DNA of 64,000 bases, from the NCBI RefSeq assembly GCF_030915525.1, contig NZ_CP133269.1, positions 3,817,001-3,881,000 on the forward strand, in the 5' to 3' direction. Below the pieces are notes generated by a model. It was given only the letters and a program-made list of their open reading frames with translations. It was not told the DNA's origin and made no database searches. Of the stretch, positions 26,858-35,274 are shown in pieces (position 1 is the first letter of the stretch; every line of letters begins with the position of its first letter). The stretch is from Neobacillus sp. PS2-9 (lineage in GTDB: Bacteria; Bacillota; Bacilli; Bacillales; Cytobacillaceae). Made by a program: the position numbers and the translations under genes.

Positions 26858-28498
26858 TTAAGCTTTCACTTTCGCAAGCTCTTGGTCTCGAAGGACCCGT
26901 CTGAGTAATTTACCAACAGATGATTTTGGCAGCTCGGAAAGGATTTCCACTTCTTTTGGTGCCTTATATGGTGCAAGGTTATCCTTAGCATACTGGAGAA
27001 TTTCCTCCGTTGATAGAGTATATCCTTCAATCGGCTTAATGAACGCCTTTACCGTTTCCCCGCGATAATCATCAGGGACACCAATGACAATCGCTTCCTC
27101 CACGCCCTCCATTTGGTAAAGAACTTCTTCAATTTCTCGTGGATAGACATTATAACCGCTCGCAATTATCATATCCTTCATTCGATCAAGGATATAAAGA
27201 TACCCTTCTTCATCCATTTTCGCAATATCTCCGGTAAACAGCCAGCCATCCTTCAACACATCTTCTGTATCTTTTGGACGGTTCCAATACCCCTTCATAA
27301 CCTGCGGACCCATAACGATTAATTCTCCCGCTTCACCAACAGGAACATCTACAATTTCCCCGTCTTCCGTCTCCCGAACAATTCTCACTACAGTACTTTG
27401 AACCGGAATACCAATACTGCCATATTTCCTAGGTACAAATGGCGGATTAAAAGCGATGGTTGGAGCTGCTTCAGAGAGGCCATATCCATCCCTTAGTGTA
27501 GCTCCAGTTATTTTTTCAAAGGTTTTTGCTTGTTCAACCGGTAGTGGTGCGCCACCGCTGCCTACATACCACAATTCTTTTAAATCACAATCCTTTAGTA
27601 ATTCTGGCTGACTGTTTAATGCAAAATACATGGTCGGGACTCCTGCAAAGAGAAATGGTTTCTCCCGCTTAATGGTTTCTATTATCTCCTTCACGTCAAA
27701 GCGAGGAAGGATGATTTGATTGGCTCCCTCTCTAATGCCACATAGCGCCACACTAGAAAGGCCGTAGACATGAAACATCGGAAGAACCGTAATCATTTTA
27801 AATGATTCAGGAATCTGTTCACATGTGTTATAAATAAAATCACAGACCTGATTAAAGTTTGCAAGCAGATTATAATGTGTCAGCATGACACCTTTAGGCA
27901 CACCTGTTGTTCCACCTGTGTACTGTAAAACGGCAACATCCTCATGTGGGTCAATCTCAATTAATGGAATCTCTTCACCAGCTTGAAGGCATTCTTCAAA
28001 ATAGTAATCCCCTTCAGCGAGTTCCTTCCGTTCCCCACCAAAGCTGACCACTATCACCTTTTTCAAGAAGGTGTCGGATTGAACCTTCTTCACTTTTGAA
28101 TAAAAGGCATCCAGCGCAACCATAAACTTGGCACCTGAGTCATCCAATACGTAGGCGATTTCCCTTTCTACGTACATTGGATTGACTTGGACCGCAATTC
28201 CACCTAAGCGGAAAATAGCAAATAATGTGAAAACGTATTGCGGACAGTTCGGCAGCATAATGGCCACCCTGTCACCTTTCTTTAAACCTTCTTTATGTAA
28301 TGCAGCAGCTAGCCGATCAACCATCATTTTTGTTTCATTGAAACTGAATACCTTTCCATAAAAGGTGAATGCAGGTTTGTCCCCAAAACGATTGACAGCA
28401 CTTTCTAAGAAATCGTAAAGTGATTCGTACTTTACACTTACATGCTCATCCACTCTCGGGTCATAAAGCTTCAACCAAGGCTTTTCCTGGTACATCAT
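26858..28498 (-). CDS. long-chain fatty acid-CoA ligase, paralogue B
   Basis: This 546-residue acyl-CoA synthetase is closely related to the enzyme at 22767-24401 throughout. Motifs are LQYTGGTTGVPKGVMLTH, RDGYGLSEAAP, TGDIAKMDEEGYLYILDRMKDM and SSVGKLLRRVLR. It is a single-gene unit with its own promoter and terminator. Two such ligases under one apparent regulatory box suggest different chain-length preference or dosage, which the sequence cannot resolve. Confidence 0.9.
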   Translation of the reverse strand: MMYQEKPWLKLYDPRVDEHVSVKYESLYDFLESAVNRFGDKPAFTFYGKVFSFNETKMMVDRLAAALHKEGLKKGDRVAIMLPNCPQYVFTLFAIFRLGGIAVQVNPMYVEREIAYVLDDSGAKFMVALDAFYSKVKKVQSDTFLKKVIVVSFGGERKELAEGDYYFEECLQAGEEIPLIEIDPHEDVAVLQYTGGTTGVPKGVMLTHYNLLANFNQVCDFIYNTCEQIPESFKMITVLPMFHVYGLSSVALCGIREGANQIILPRFDVKEIIETIKREKPFLFAGVPTMYFALNSQPELLKDCDLKELWYVGSGGAPLPVEQAKTFEKITGATLRDGYGLSEAAPTIAFNPPFVPRKYGSIGIPVQSTVVRIVRETEDGEIVDVPVGEAGELIVMGPQVMKGYWNRPKDTEDVLKDGWLFTGDIAKMDEEGYLYILDRMKDMIIASGYNVYPREIEEVLYQMEGVEEAIVIGVPDDYRGETVKAFIKPIEGYTLSTEEILQYAKDNLAPYKAPKEVEILSELPKSSVGKLLRRVLRDQELAKVKA

Positions 28499-28535
28499 AC
28501 ATACATGCCTCCTTCTTATTTATTAATACACCTAA

Positions 28536-28580
28536 ATTATTGTAAGGAATGGAAAATTTGTAAACGCACGAATCTCGACA
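28536..28580 (-). promoter_or_regulatory. promoter and TGTCGAGA box of acyl-CoA ligase B
   Basis: The minus strand shows TGTCGAGA, 7 bases, GTTTACAAAT with -35 TTTACA, a 17-base spacer and -10 AATAAT. All spacings are identical to those before ligase A. Confidence 0.6.
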
Positions 28581-28778
28581 CCTTTCCTCATATGCACTTG
28601 TTGATATATCATGTAACTTAGATTAATATTTCATTTTTGCGCTGGTTTCCATAGAAGCAAACTAGAATTCCGTCGAATCATGTCAGAATCGTCCCTGTTG
28701 TTCACAAAAACTTAACATGAAAGTGTGAAATTTTTGTGATGAATTTAAACTTACTGCCTCAAAAAAGTCCCCTAGGTA

Positions 28779-28913
28779 CTTCGGACAATGTAAGCGAAAA
28801 AACAGAAACACTGTCAGAAGTCACGGCAGCTTCGGACAGTGTTAGCAAAAAAAATAGAAACACTGTCAGAAGTCACGGCAGCTTCGGACAGTGTAAAAGA
28901 AAAAATAGAAGAT
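28779..28913. repeat. 51/52-bp tandem hairpin repeats
   Basis: There are two full copies (28779-28829, 28830-28881) and a partial third. Each begins CTTCGGACA and contains GGACAGTGT with a downstream ACACTGTC complement, so each forms a stem. The gap between ligase B and the YitT-like gene is otherwise featureless apart from a GAATTCCTGTAAA hairpin at 28974-28999. Confidence 0.7.
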
Positions 28914-29014
28914 TCCTTTAAGTTTGGAAATAATCAAGAAGATTTATCAGTTTATAAGAACAATGGGATCAGTGAATTCCTGTAAAATTTACAGAATTCC
29001 TAAAAAACTACTAA

Positions 29015-29635
29015 TTATTGATTCTGAATCGAAAAATCAATCGTTTTATAGGCGACAAAAAAAGTTGCTAATGAGTAAATAGCCTCCTTTAATCCAAAAA
29101 TAAAAATTGAACTACTGAAAATAAAAAAATTTAGAAATAGAATATATTGTCCTATTGAAAAGCGGGAACGTTTGCTGAATAGAATGGCGAGTACCTCGGT
29201 CCCATCTAAGCATCCACCAAATCGTATAGTGATTCCAACTCCTAAACCTAAGATAATTCCACCTAGAATGATCACCAATAGAGGATGATGGGTTAGCGCT
29301 GGATAAGGCTCTAGCACATAGGTTCCCACTGACAAAGTGAGAATAGCGAATAGGCTTAAAGCCAGAAACCTTTTACCCAAATATGAATAGCCGATTATGA
29401 AAAAAGGAGTATTCAATAATAGTAGAAACAATCCCACCTCTTGACGGGTAATATGAGAAAGGATGATGCTGATACCTATTACGCCTCCATCAATTACATA
29501 ATTTTTCACTAGAAATAGCTGCAAGGATACGGCAACTAGGGATGCCCCGCAAAAAATAGAACAGCCTCGTTTATAAAAGGAAATGCTACTCGAACGATTA
29601 TTATCTATGTAATAGTTCACTCTTTTTCTGAACAT
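29015..29635 (-). CDS. YitT-family membrane protein lacking the DUF2179 domain
   Basis: This 206-residue protein has five membrane segments with the YitT pattern: DGGVIGISIIL, NTPFFIIGYSYLGKRF and GGCLDGTEVLA. It ends at YKTIDFSIQNQ, exactly where family members continue into a C-terminal DUF2179 domain of about 80 residues. Reading past the stop in other frames gives nothing similar, so the domain was lost or the shorter form is native. Function of YitT proteins is unknown. A hairpin (28974-28999) lies just beyond the stop. Confidence 0.75.
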   Translation of the reverse strand: MFRKRVNYYIDNNRSSSISFYKRGCSIFCGASLVAVSLQLFLVKNYVIDGGVIGISIILSHITRQEVGLFLLLLNTPFFIIGYSYLGKRFLALSLFAILTLSVGTYVLEPYPALTHHPLLVIILGGIILGLGVGITIRFGGCLDGTEVLAILFSKRSRFSIGQYILFLNFFIFSSSIFIFGLKEAIYSLATFFVAYKTIDFSIQNQ

Positions 29636-29713
29636 AGTGCTCCCCTTTTATATAAAATAGCGTACATGCTTGATTAAATATATTCTTTGCAATGTGATTC
29701 AATTCTTTGTTGC

Positions 29714-29752
29714 ATGAAAAAAAGCCCCCCATTAGCATTAATAGGGGACTAA
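29714..29752 (-). terminator. intrinsic terminator downstream of the SDR and repeat array
   Basis: On the minus strand AGTCCCCTATTA pairs with TAATGGGGGGCT and is followed by TTTTTTT. The SDR gene at 30195 is the nearest upstream gene, so its transcript would include the 52-bp repeat array as a 3' untranslated region. Confidence 0.7.
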
Positions 29753-29815
29753 TCATCCTAAATGGTTAAATTTTTCATAGGTGCAGGTCGAATACCTGAC
29801 CTAATCTGGGTGTTA

Positions 29816-30175
29816 GGAATTTTTTCTAGGATTTCCAAATCAGAGGCTTATTCGGACAGGGTGAACGGATTTTTACCTAAAATTGTCCAAATCACTGCCT
29901 TATTCGGACAAGATGAACCGATTTCTATCTAAGATTGTCCAAATCACAGCCTTATTTGGACAAGGCGACCCGATTTTTTTCCTGGATTGTCCAAATCACC
30001 GCCTTATTCGGACAGGGTGAACCGATTTTTACCTATGATTGTCCAAATCACTGCCTTATTTGGACAAGGCGACCAGATTTTTTTCCTGGATTGTCCAAAT
30101 CACAGCCTTATTTGGACAAAGTGAACCGATTTTTACCTAAGATTGTCCAAAACACGACCTTTTTCGGACAGGGGG
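29816..30175. repeat. tandem array of 52-bp hairpin units
   Basis: Six consecutive copies with an exact 52-bp period start at 29848, 29900, 29952, 30004, 30056 and 30108. A degenerate partial copy lies on each side. Every unit contains CGGACA or TGGACA and, about 32 bases on, TTGTCCAAAT, its complement, so each can form a hairpin. Units fall into two subtypes that alternate over copies 3-6. The period is not a multiple of three, so it is not a protein repeat. Confidence 0.85.
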
Positions 30176-30194
30176 TAATTTTTTACTTTGGATT

Positions 30195-31097
30195 CTATAT
30201 TTTAGAAAAATCGTACGTTACTCCAGTTAATTTTTCCGATACTTCCCAAAGCTTCTTCATGATTTCCGTATTGTACACACCAGGAGCGGGAGTTTCTATC
30301 GTTGGGTTTCCTTTTCTATTTCCTCTTCCATCAGGCCCTATGTATTCTCCGCCGTTCAAGCTGGATTCTGTTGCTGAATATATAGCTGGCAGTGCCCCCA
30401 TATCCGCTGGTTGAAAAAATACTTTCATGAGAGCTTTGAGATACCCCGGCGCGTCTCTTTTTCCTAATTTAAATAAATTCGTTGAAGAAATACCAGGATG
30501 GCAAGCAAGACTAATTGTTGGAAGCTCATGCTCTTTTAACCTATTGTCTAATTCCTTAGAAAATAGTAAATTAGCAAGCTTGCTCTGCCCGTAAAACTTC
30601 ATACCCTTATAGCCTTTTGATCCATCAAGATTATTAAAATCAATGGAAGCCCCTCTATGTGCAATACTGCTAAGTGACACTACCCGTGATTGTGGAGTGT
30701 TCTTTAGTAACTGTAGTAATAGGCCTGTTAATGCAAAGTGTCCTAAATGATTACTTCCAAATTGCAATTCAAATCCGTCTTTTGTTAAACCATATGGAGG
30801 CAGCATCACCCCTGCATTGTTAATCAAAATATGTAGGGAATCATATCGTTTTTTATAATTTTCCACAAAATCCCTAACACTAGTTAAATCAGCTAAATCG
30901 AGTCGAATAACAGCAACCTTTGCTTGAGCTACTTCCTTCACTATAGACTCTGCCGCAACCTTGCCTTTTTCTTCATTCCTTACAGCTAATATAACTTCAG
31001 CACCACTCTTACTTAAAGATTTTGCGGCTTCATAGCCAATACCGCTATTTGCTCCTGTAATGATAATTTTATGGCCTTCTAAATTTTTCACCAACAC
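30195..31097 (-). CDS. SDR-family oxidoreductase (retinol dehydrogenase-like)
   Basis: This is a roughly 300-residue short-chain dehydrogenase with TGANSGIGYEAAKSL, NNAGVM, SLSSIAH and the catalytic YGQSKLANLLF. It fits the WWOX/retinol-dehydrogenase-like subgroup of bacterial SDRs with unknown substrate. I start it at a GTG with an AGGTGG site 6 bases upstream; in-frame TTG and GTG codons 1 and 2 codons later are alternatives, and an ATG at 31175 would overlap the GNAT gene. It follows the GNAT gene by 28 bases and may be cotranscribed with it. Confidence 0.8.
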   Translation of the reverse strand: MLVKNLEGHKIIITGANSGIGYEAAKSLSKSGAEVILAVRNEEKGKVAAESIVKEVAQAKVAVIRLDLADLTSVRDFVENYKKRYDSLHILINNAGVMLPPYGLTKDGFELQFGSNHLGHFALTGLLLQLLKNTPQSRVVSLSSIAHRGASIDFNNLDGSKGYKGMKFYGQSKLANLLFSKELDNRLKEHELPTISLACHPGISSTNLFKLGKRDAPGYLKALMKVFFQPADMGALPAIYSATESSLNGGEYIGPDGRGNRKGNPTIETPAPGVYNTEIMKKLWEVSEKLTGVTYDFSKI

Positions 31098-31125
31098 CCA
31101 ACACCACCTATTAAAATTTACAAAG

Positions 31126-32004
31126 TTACGCCTGAGATGTAATCGGATGCTTGAATTTTTCAGGCAATGTAACATTTGTAAGATTTTTTATAAAAAGAAC
31201 ATTACTAGATTGGTGAATCTCCTTCGTAATAAGGAACTCACAATTATCTAGATGAAAATGAAAAATGATTTTTCTAATCCCTGGTGAGGCAATCGTGTTT
31301 AGGATTAATTGAATATCTACTTCCTCAGTTGAAACTATATCATAAAGATGAATGGTATCATCTTCTTTCTGAAAAATAACCAGTACCTTTTCATCCTCAA
31401 GATAATAGATGTCCTGACTAAACACCATTATGCAATAAAAAATTAGTAGTTCCTCACTGCTTGCAGTTCCAAAAATCTTTGAAACTGAATTTCTATTTGC
31501 AGCTAAGGTGTAGATAAAAGATAAGTCTTCTGTGTTGGTCCCATCTAATTTCTTTATTCTCGATGGGTTCGTAGGTTCAAAATCATAGTTCGTTGAAAAC
31601 TGAATTTCATCCATTGCTTTGAACCCAAACTTAGGATAGAAATCCAACACCGTTTGATTGGCAAACAAATAGACAAGGTCGACATTTTTAAAATCTTCTA
31701 ACACGATCTCCATAAGTTTTCTAGATAACCCTTGATTACGATAATCCGGATGTGTCATAACCGTTCCGATTTGAATGGCTCTCTTGCTCTCACCTTCAAT
31801 CACCAAGGTTAGGAGATTAACCGAGACATTCGCAACCACTTTCCCTTGGTGAATAAAGGAGTATGGCTGATATTTATCTGTCCAGTATCCATGTTGATAC
31901 CAACTTTCAAATTCAATTCCAAATGTATGTAAGGCCAGCTCATTAAAGCTTCCCCTTAACGCTTCATTCTCTTTATATCCCTTTTCAAATTTTAAGCCTT
32001 CCAT
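31126..32004 (-). CDS. GNAT-family N-acetyltransferase with C-terminal extension
   Basis: In this 292-residue protein the N-terminal 150 residues form a GNAT fold with the acetyl-CoA loop HPDYRNQGLSRKLM and the FYPKFGFK motif. The C-terminal 140 residues form a second, sterol-carrier-like or degenerate GNAT half, as in Eis-type proteins. The substrate is unknown. It lies after the trpB terminator and directly before the SDR gene. Confidence 0.75.
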   Translation of the reverse strand: MEGLKFEKGYKENEALRGSFNELALHTFGIEFESWYQHGYWTDKYQPYSFIHQGKVVANVSVNLLTLVIEGESKRAIQIGTVMTHPDYRNQGLSRKLMEIVLEDFKNVDLVYLFANQTVLDFYPKFGFKAMDEIQFSTNYDFEPTNPSRIKKLDGTNTEDLSFIYTLAANRNSVSKIFGTASSEELLIFYCIMVFSQDIYYLEDEKVLVIFQKEDDTIHLYDIVSTEEVDIQLILNTIASPGIRKIIFHFHLDNCEFLITKEIHQSSNVLFIKNLTNVTLPEKFKHPITSQA

Positions 32005-32017
32005 ATGATACCCCCAA

Positions 32018-32050
32018 AAGAAAAGGACGAGGCATTTTACTCCTCGCCCT
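32018..32050 (-). terminator. intrinsic terminator of trpB
   Basis: On the minus strand CGAGG and CCTCG arms (loop AGTAAAATG) are followed by TCCTTTTCTTTT, just after the trpB stop codon. Confidence 0.75.
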
Positions 32051-32057
32051 TCCCAGT

Positions 32058-33227
32058 TTATTTATCTTTTAACATTTTAAATACCTGTTCCACATCTTTA
32101 TCGCCGCGACCAGATAAGTTTACAATCAACACATCTTCAGGAGATAAATTTTTTGCCAGTTTGATGGCATAGGCCACTGCATGGGAGCTTTCTAATGCTG
32201 GTATAATCCCTTCCGTTTTACTAAGCAGTTGAAACGCTTCTAACGCTTCTTGCCCCCTAACCGTTACATATTCTGCTCTTCCGCTAGTTTTTAAATGGCT
32301 ATGTTCAGGTCCGACCCCAGGATAATCCAGTCCAGCAGCGATTGAATACGTTGGTTTCGGCTCTCCCTTTTCATCCAATAGTGTTAAACATTTAAAGCCA
32401 TGAATGACAGCCGGAACTCCTTCAGTTAGGGTAGGTGCTTCCGCTGGTTCCACTCCAATTAATCGAACAGATGGTTCCTCAATATAATGAGCAAATGCAC
32501 CAATCGCATTACTGCCACCACCTGCACAGGCAACAACCGCTGTTGGCAGTTTTCCTTCTTTTTCAAGTATCTGACGTTTGGATTCTTCGCTAATAATAGA
32601 TTGGAAGTGTTTCACCATTGATGGATAAGGGTGTGGGCCAACAGCCGAACCTAATAAATAAAAGGTATGTTGATAATTTTGGACTAAGTCACCTAATGCT
32701 TCATCGACAGCATCCTTCAAACGGCCCTGGCCTTTTTCAACTGCAACCACTTTTGCTCCTAGTAATTCCATGCGAAACACATTAAGAGCCTGCCGCTCCG
32801 TGTCCAGTTTCCCCATATATATGATACATTCCATCCCAAACATCGCACAGGCAGTAGCTGTAGCTACGCCGTGCTGTCCAGCACCTGTCTCCGCGATAAT
32901 ACGCTTGGCACCCATCCGTTTGGCTAATAGAATTTGTCCGATGGCATTATTAATTTTATGAGCACCTGTGTGGTTTAAATCCTCTCTTTTGAGATAGATC
33001 TTCGCTCCACCGATTTGTTTCGTTAGATTTTCCGCAAAGGTTAACGGGTTTTCTCTTCCAATATACTCTTTTAGGTAATAGTTGAACTCCTCGATGAATT
33101 CAGGATCATCCTTATACCGTAAAAATTGCTCCTCTAATTCGTTCATGACCTGCTGTAAATCCTCAGGTACAAAACTTCCACCAAATTCTCCAAAGTATCC
33201 TTTATTTTCTACGCTCGTACTTTTCAT
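32058..33227 (-). CDS. trpB: tryptophan synthase beta chain
   Basis: This 389-residue PLP enzyme joins indole and serine to make tryptophan. Motifs seen are GGSFVPE, the Schiff-base Lys in [28 protein letters not shown], and the phosphate-binding [10 protein letters not shown]. The ATG has an AAGGAG site 11 bases away; a TTG two codons upstream is an alternative. It stands alone: no trpA, trpC or other trp gene flanks it and no T-box leader is visible in the short upstream region. It may be a second, salvage-type TrpB, but the sequence is of the ordinary TrpB1 type as far as I can tell. Confidence 0.93.
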   Translation of the reverse strand: MKSTSVENKGYFGEFGGSFVPEDLQQVMNELEEQFLRYKDDPEFIEEFNYYLKEYIGRENPLTFAENLTKQIGGAKIYLKREDLNHTGAHKINNAIGQILLAKRMGAKRIIAETGAGQHGVATATACAMFGMECIIYMGKLDTERQALNVFRMELLGAKVVAVEKGQGRLKDAVDEALGDLVQNYQHTFYLLGSAVGPHPYPSMVKHFQSIISEESKRQILEKEGKLPTAVVACAGGGSNAIGAFAHYIEEPSVRLIGVEPAEAPTLTEGVPAVIHGFKCLTLLDEKGEPKPTYSIAAGLDYPGVGPEHSHLKTSGRAEYVTVRGQEALEAFQLLSKTEGIIPALESSHAVAYAIKLAKNLSPEDVLIVNLSGRGDKDVEQVFKMLKDK

Positions 33228-33339
33228 TCTCAACTCGACTCCTTCTAAACTAGTAATTTGGGAAAGAACACCGAAATATTTACTGAATATTCCATAAAAT
33301 CATTTTAACACACAGCTATAAATCTGCAAATCTATAGCT

Positions 33340-33376
33340 TTTAAAAAAAGCCCGCACACAAAAGTGCAGACTTTCT
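33340..33376 (-). terminator. intrinsic terminator of the yknWXYZ-like operon
   Basis: On the minus strand AGTCTGCAC pairs with GTGCGGGCT (two G-T pairs) and is followed by TTTTTTT, 15 bases beyond the permease stop codon. Confidence 0.8.
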
Positions 33377-33391
33377 TTGATGACGATAACA

Positions 33392-34585
33392 TTATTCATA
33401 TCTTAATGATTCAATCGGATCAAGCTTTGAGGCCTTGTTTGCTGGAAGCAGTCCAAAAATGATACCTATTACCATCGAAAACAGTACTCCACCTAATACT
33501 ACCTGCCAGGAAACTAAGGATGGCCAGCCTGCAAAGAAGCTTACGATTGTGGCAGTTCCCCAACCAAGAAAGATTCCAAGAATCCCCCCAATAAAAGTTA
33601 GTGTCATGGATTCTATTAAAAACTGTGTTAACACCTGACCTCGAGTCGCACCTAGAGCCATTCGAATACCAATCTCTCTTGTTCTTTCCGTTACAGATAC
33701 TAGCATAATATTCATTACCCCAATTCCACCGACAAATAAGGATATACCGGCAATACTACCAATAATTAAGGTCATGATTTTTGTCACTTGCCCAATTCCT
33801 TGAGCAATTTCTTCCATATTGATGACCTGATATGATTTTTCGGTATTATGCATCTTATTTAATAGTCTTGAAGCCTTTTTACCAGCAACCTGCAGCTGTT
33901 CAGCAGATGCCGCCTGGAGTGTTACTTGGGTATAATCACTGCTGCCATACATATTTCTCCACGTTTGGAAGGGAAGGTAAACCTCCATTGATCCAAAAGA
34001 AAGAAGTCCAGTCGGCTTTTCTAGTACACCGATGATTTCAATTGGCTGATTGGCGACCATAATGATTTTTCCAACAGGATTGTCCCCTTTAAAGAGTTCC
34101 TCCTGCATTTTGGAGCTAATCACTCCGGCTCTCCTTCCACCGAGAAAATCAGAAGCAGAGAAGTTTCGCCCCTTTGTTACTTTTAATTTATTTAACTTTA
34201 AAAAGGACTGATTGATTCCAGTTGTAGAAACATCGGCCGTATCCTTTTGAAATCTTGCTAGCGACAATTTTGTGCTTGATGCTACCACTCTCTTAATCTC
34301 TGGGATTTGTTCCAGCGCACGAATATCTTCTTGTTTAAATGGTGCTTGAAGGAACACATTAGGGTTTGCCCTCATTTCTTCATCAGACGGTTGATAGAAC
34401 ATTTCGATTGTATTTCCTGAGCCAGTAATCTGTGTTTTCAGCATGGCTTCCCCACCCTGCCCAATTGCTACTACAATGATGACAGCTGCTACACCGATAA
34501 TAATTCCTAGCATAGTAAGAATACTTCGCATCTTATGGGCCTTAAGAGAGCTCAATGCCATGATTAGATTTTCCATAAAACTCAT
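33392..34585 (-). CDS. yknZ: MacB-type ABC transporter permease (YknZ-like)
   Basis: This 397-residue permease has one N-terminal helix, a large extracytoplasmic MacB-type domain (residues about 45-270), and three C-terminal helices of the FtsX fold (ERTREIGIRMALGATRGQVL). It ends in PIESLRYE, a classic family terminus. It overlaps the ATPase gene by 4 bases. In B. subtilis the YknWXYZ system protects against the SdpC killing toxin; the same role here is inferred from gene order. Confidence 0.88.
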   Translation of the reverse strand: MSFMENLIMALSSLKAHKMRSILTMLGIIIGVAAVIIVVAIGQGGEAMLKTQITGSGNTIEMFYQPSDEEMRANPNVFLQAPFKQEDIRALEQIPEIKRVVASSTKLSLARFQKDTADVSTTGINQSFLKLNKLKVTKGRNFSASDFLGGRRAGVISSKMQEELFKGDNPVGKIIMVANQPIEIIGVLEKPTGLLSFGSMEVYLPFQTWRNMYGSSDYTQVTLQAASAEQLQVAGKKASRLLNKMHNTEKSYQVINMEEIAQGIGQVTKIMTLIIGSIAGISLFVGGIGVMNIMLVSVTERTREIGIRMALGATRGQVLTQFLIESMTLTFIGGILGIFLGWGTATIVSFFAGWPSLVSWQVVLGGVLFSMVIGIIFGLLPANKASKLDPIESLRYE

Positions 34586-35274
34586 TGCAACATCCCCCTA
34601 TCAATTAGTGTAGGGGACTGGATTAGTCCATCCCTTACCATGATAGTCCTGTTTGCATATTGAGCAACTTCAGATTCATGTGTGACCACAACTACCGTTA
34701 CGCCTTCCTCATTTAGCTTACTAAACTGATCCATGATGTCTATGCTTGTTTTTGAATCAAGTGCCCCTGTCGGTTCATCTGCTAAAATTAGCTTTGGCTG
34801 GTTAACAATCGCTCTCGCAATGGCCACGCGTTGCTTTTGTCCCCCAGATAGTGCATTTGGAAGGTGGTTCATTCGGTCTGACAAGCCTACTTTAATCAAT
34901 GCCTCTTCCGCACGAGCTTGCCGTTCTTTTTTTGAAATTCCGGCATAGATCATAGGGAGTTCGACATTTTTTAAAGCGGACAATCGAGGCAAGAGATGGA
35001 ACTGTTGAAAGACGAAGCCGATGGACTGATTTCTTACTCTAGCTAATTCCTTATCGTTATAGTGTGATACATTTTCACCAGCAAGAAAGTACTCACCCTC
35101 TGTGGGCTTATCCAAACAGCCAATAATATTCATTAATGTGGATTTTCCCGAACCGGATGGACCCATAATCGCAACAAATTCACCTGATTCAATCATCAGA
35201 CTGATTCCGTTTAATACATGTACATTCTCTTTCCCTAGCATAAACGATCGTGTGATTTTTTCTAAACGAATCAT
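34582..35274 (-). CDS. yknY: ABC transporter ATP-binding protein (YknY-like)
   Basis: This 230-residue ATPase of the LolD/MacB class has Walker [11 protein letters not shown]-loop [13 protein letters not shown], signature [14 protein letters not shown], Walker [14 protein letters not shown] and H-loop VVVTHE. It is coupled by 4-base overlaps to both the adaptor and the permease genes. It energises the MacB-type permease from the cytoplasm. Confidence 0.92.
   Translation of the reverse strand: MIRLEKITRSFMLGKENVHVLNGISLMIESGEFVAIMGPSGSGKSTLMNIIGCLDKPTEGEYFLAGENVSHYNDKELARVRNQSIGFVFQQFHLLPRLSALKNVELPMIYAGISKKERQARAEEALIKVGLSDRMNHLPNALSGGQKQRVAIARAIVNQPKLILADEPTGALDSKTSIDIMDQFSKLNEEGVTVVVVTHESEVAQYANRTIMVRDGLIQSPTLIDRGMLQ

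Noticed and set aside
28736..28921. 61-codon frame across the 51/52-bp repeats
   Set aside because: It is built from the repeat sequence, has no ribosome binding site and no protein-like conservation between units.
29848..30175. Regular repeats considered as a CRISPR array
   Set aside because: The whole 52-bp unit is repeated with no unique spacers, and no cas genes are present in the window.
29935..30414. 159-codon plus-strand frame through the 52-bp repeats
   Set aside because: It crosses repeat units in changing frames, overlaps the SDR gene antisense and lacks a ribosome binding site.
33234..33391. T-box or trp attenuator upstream of trpB
   Set aside because: The interval is too short and shows only the terminator of the upstream ykn operon; no T-box sequence is visible.
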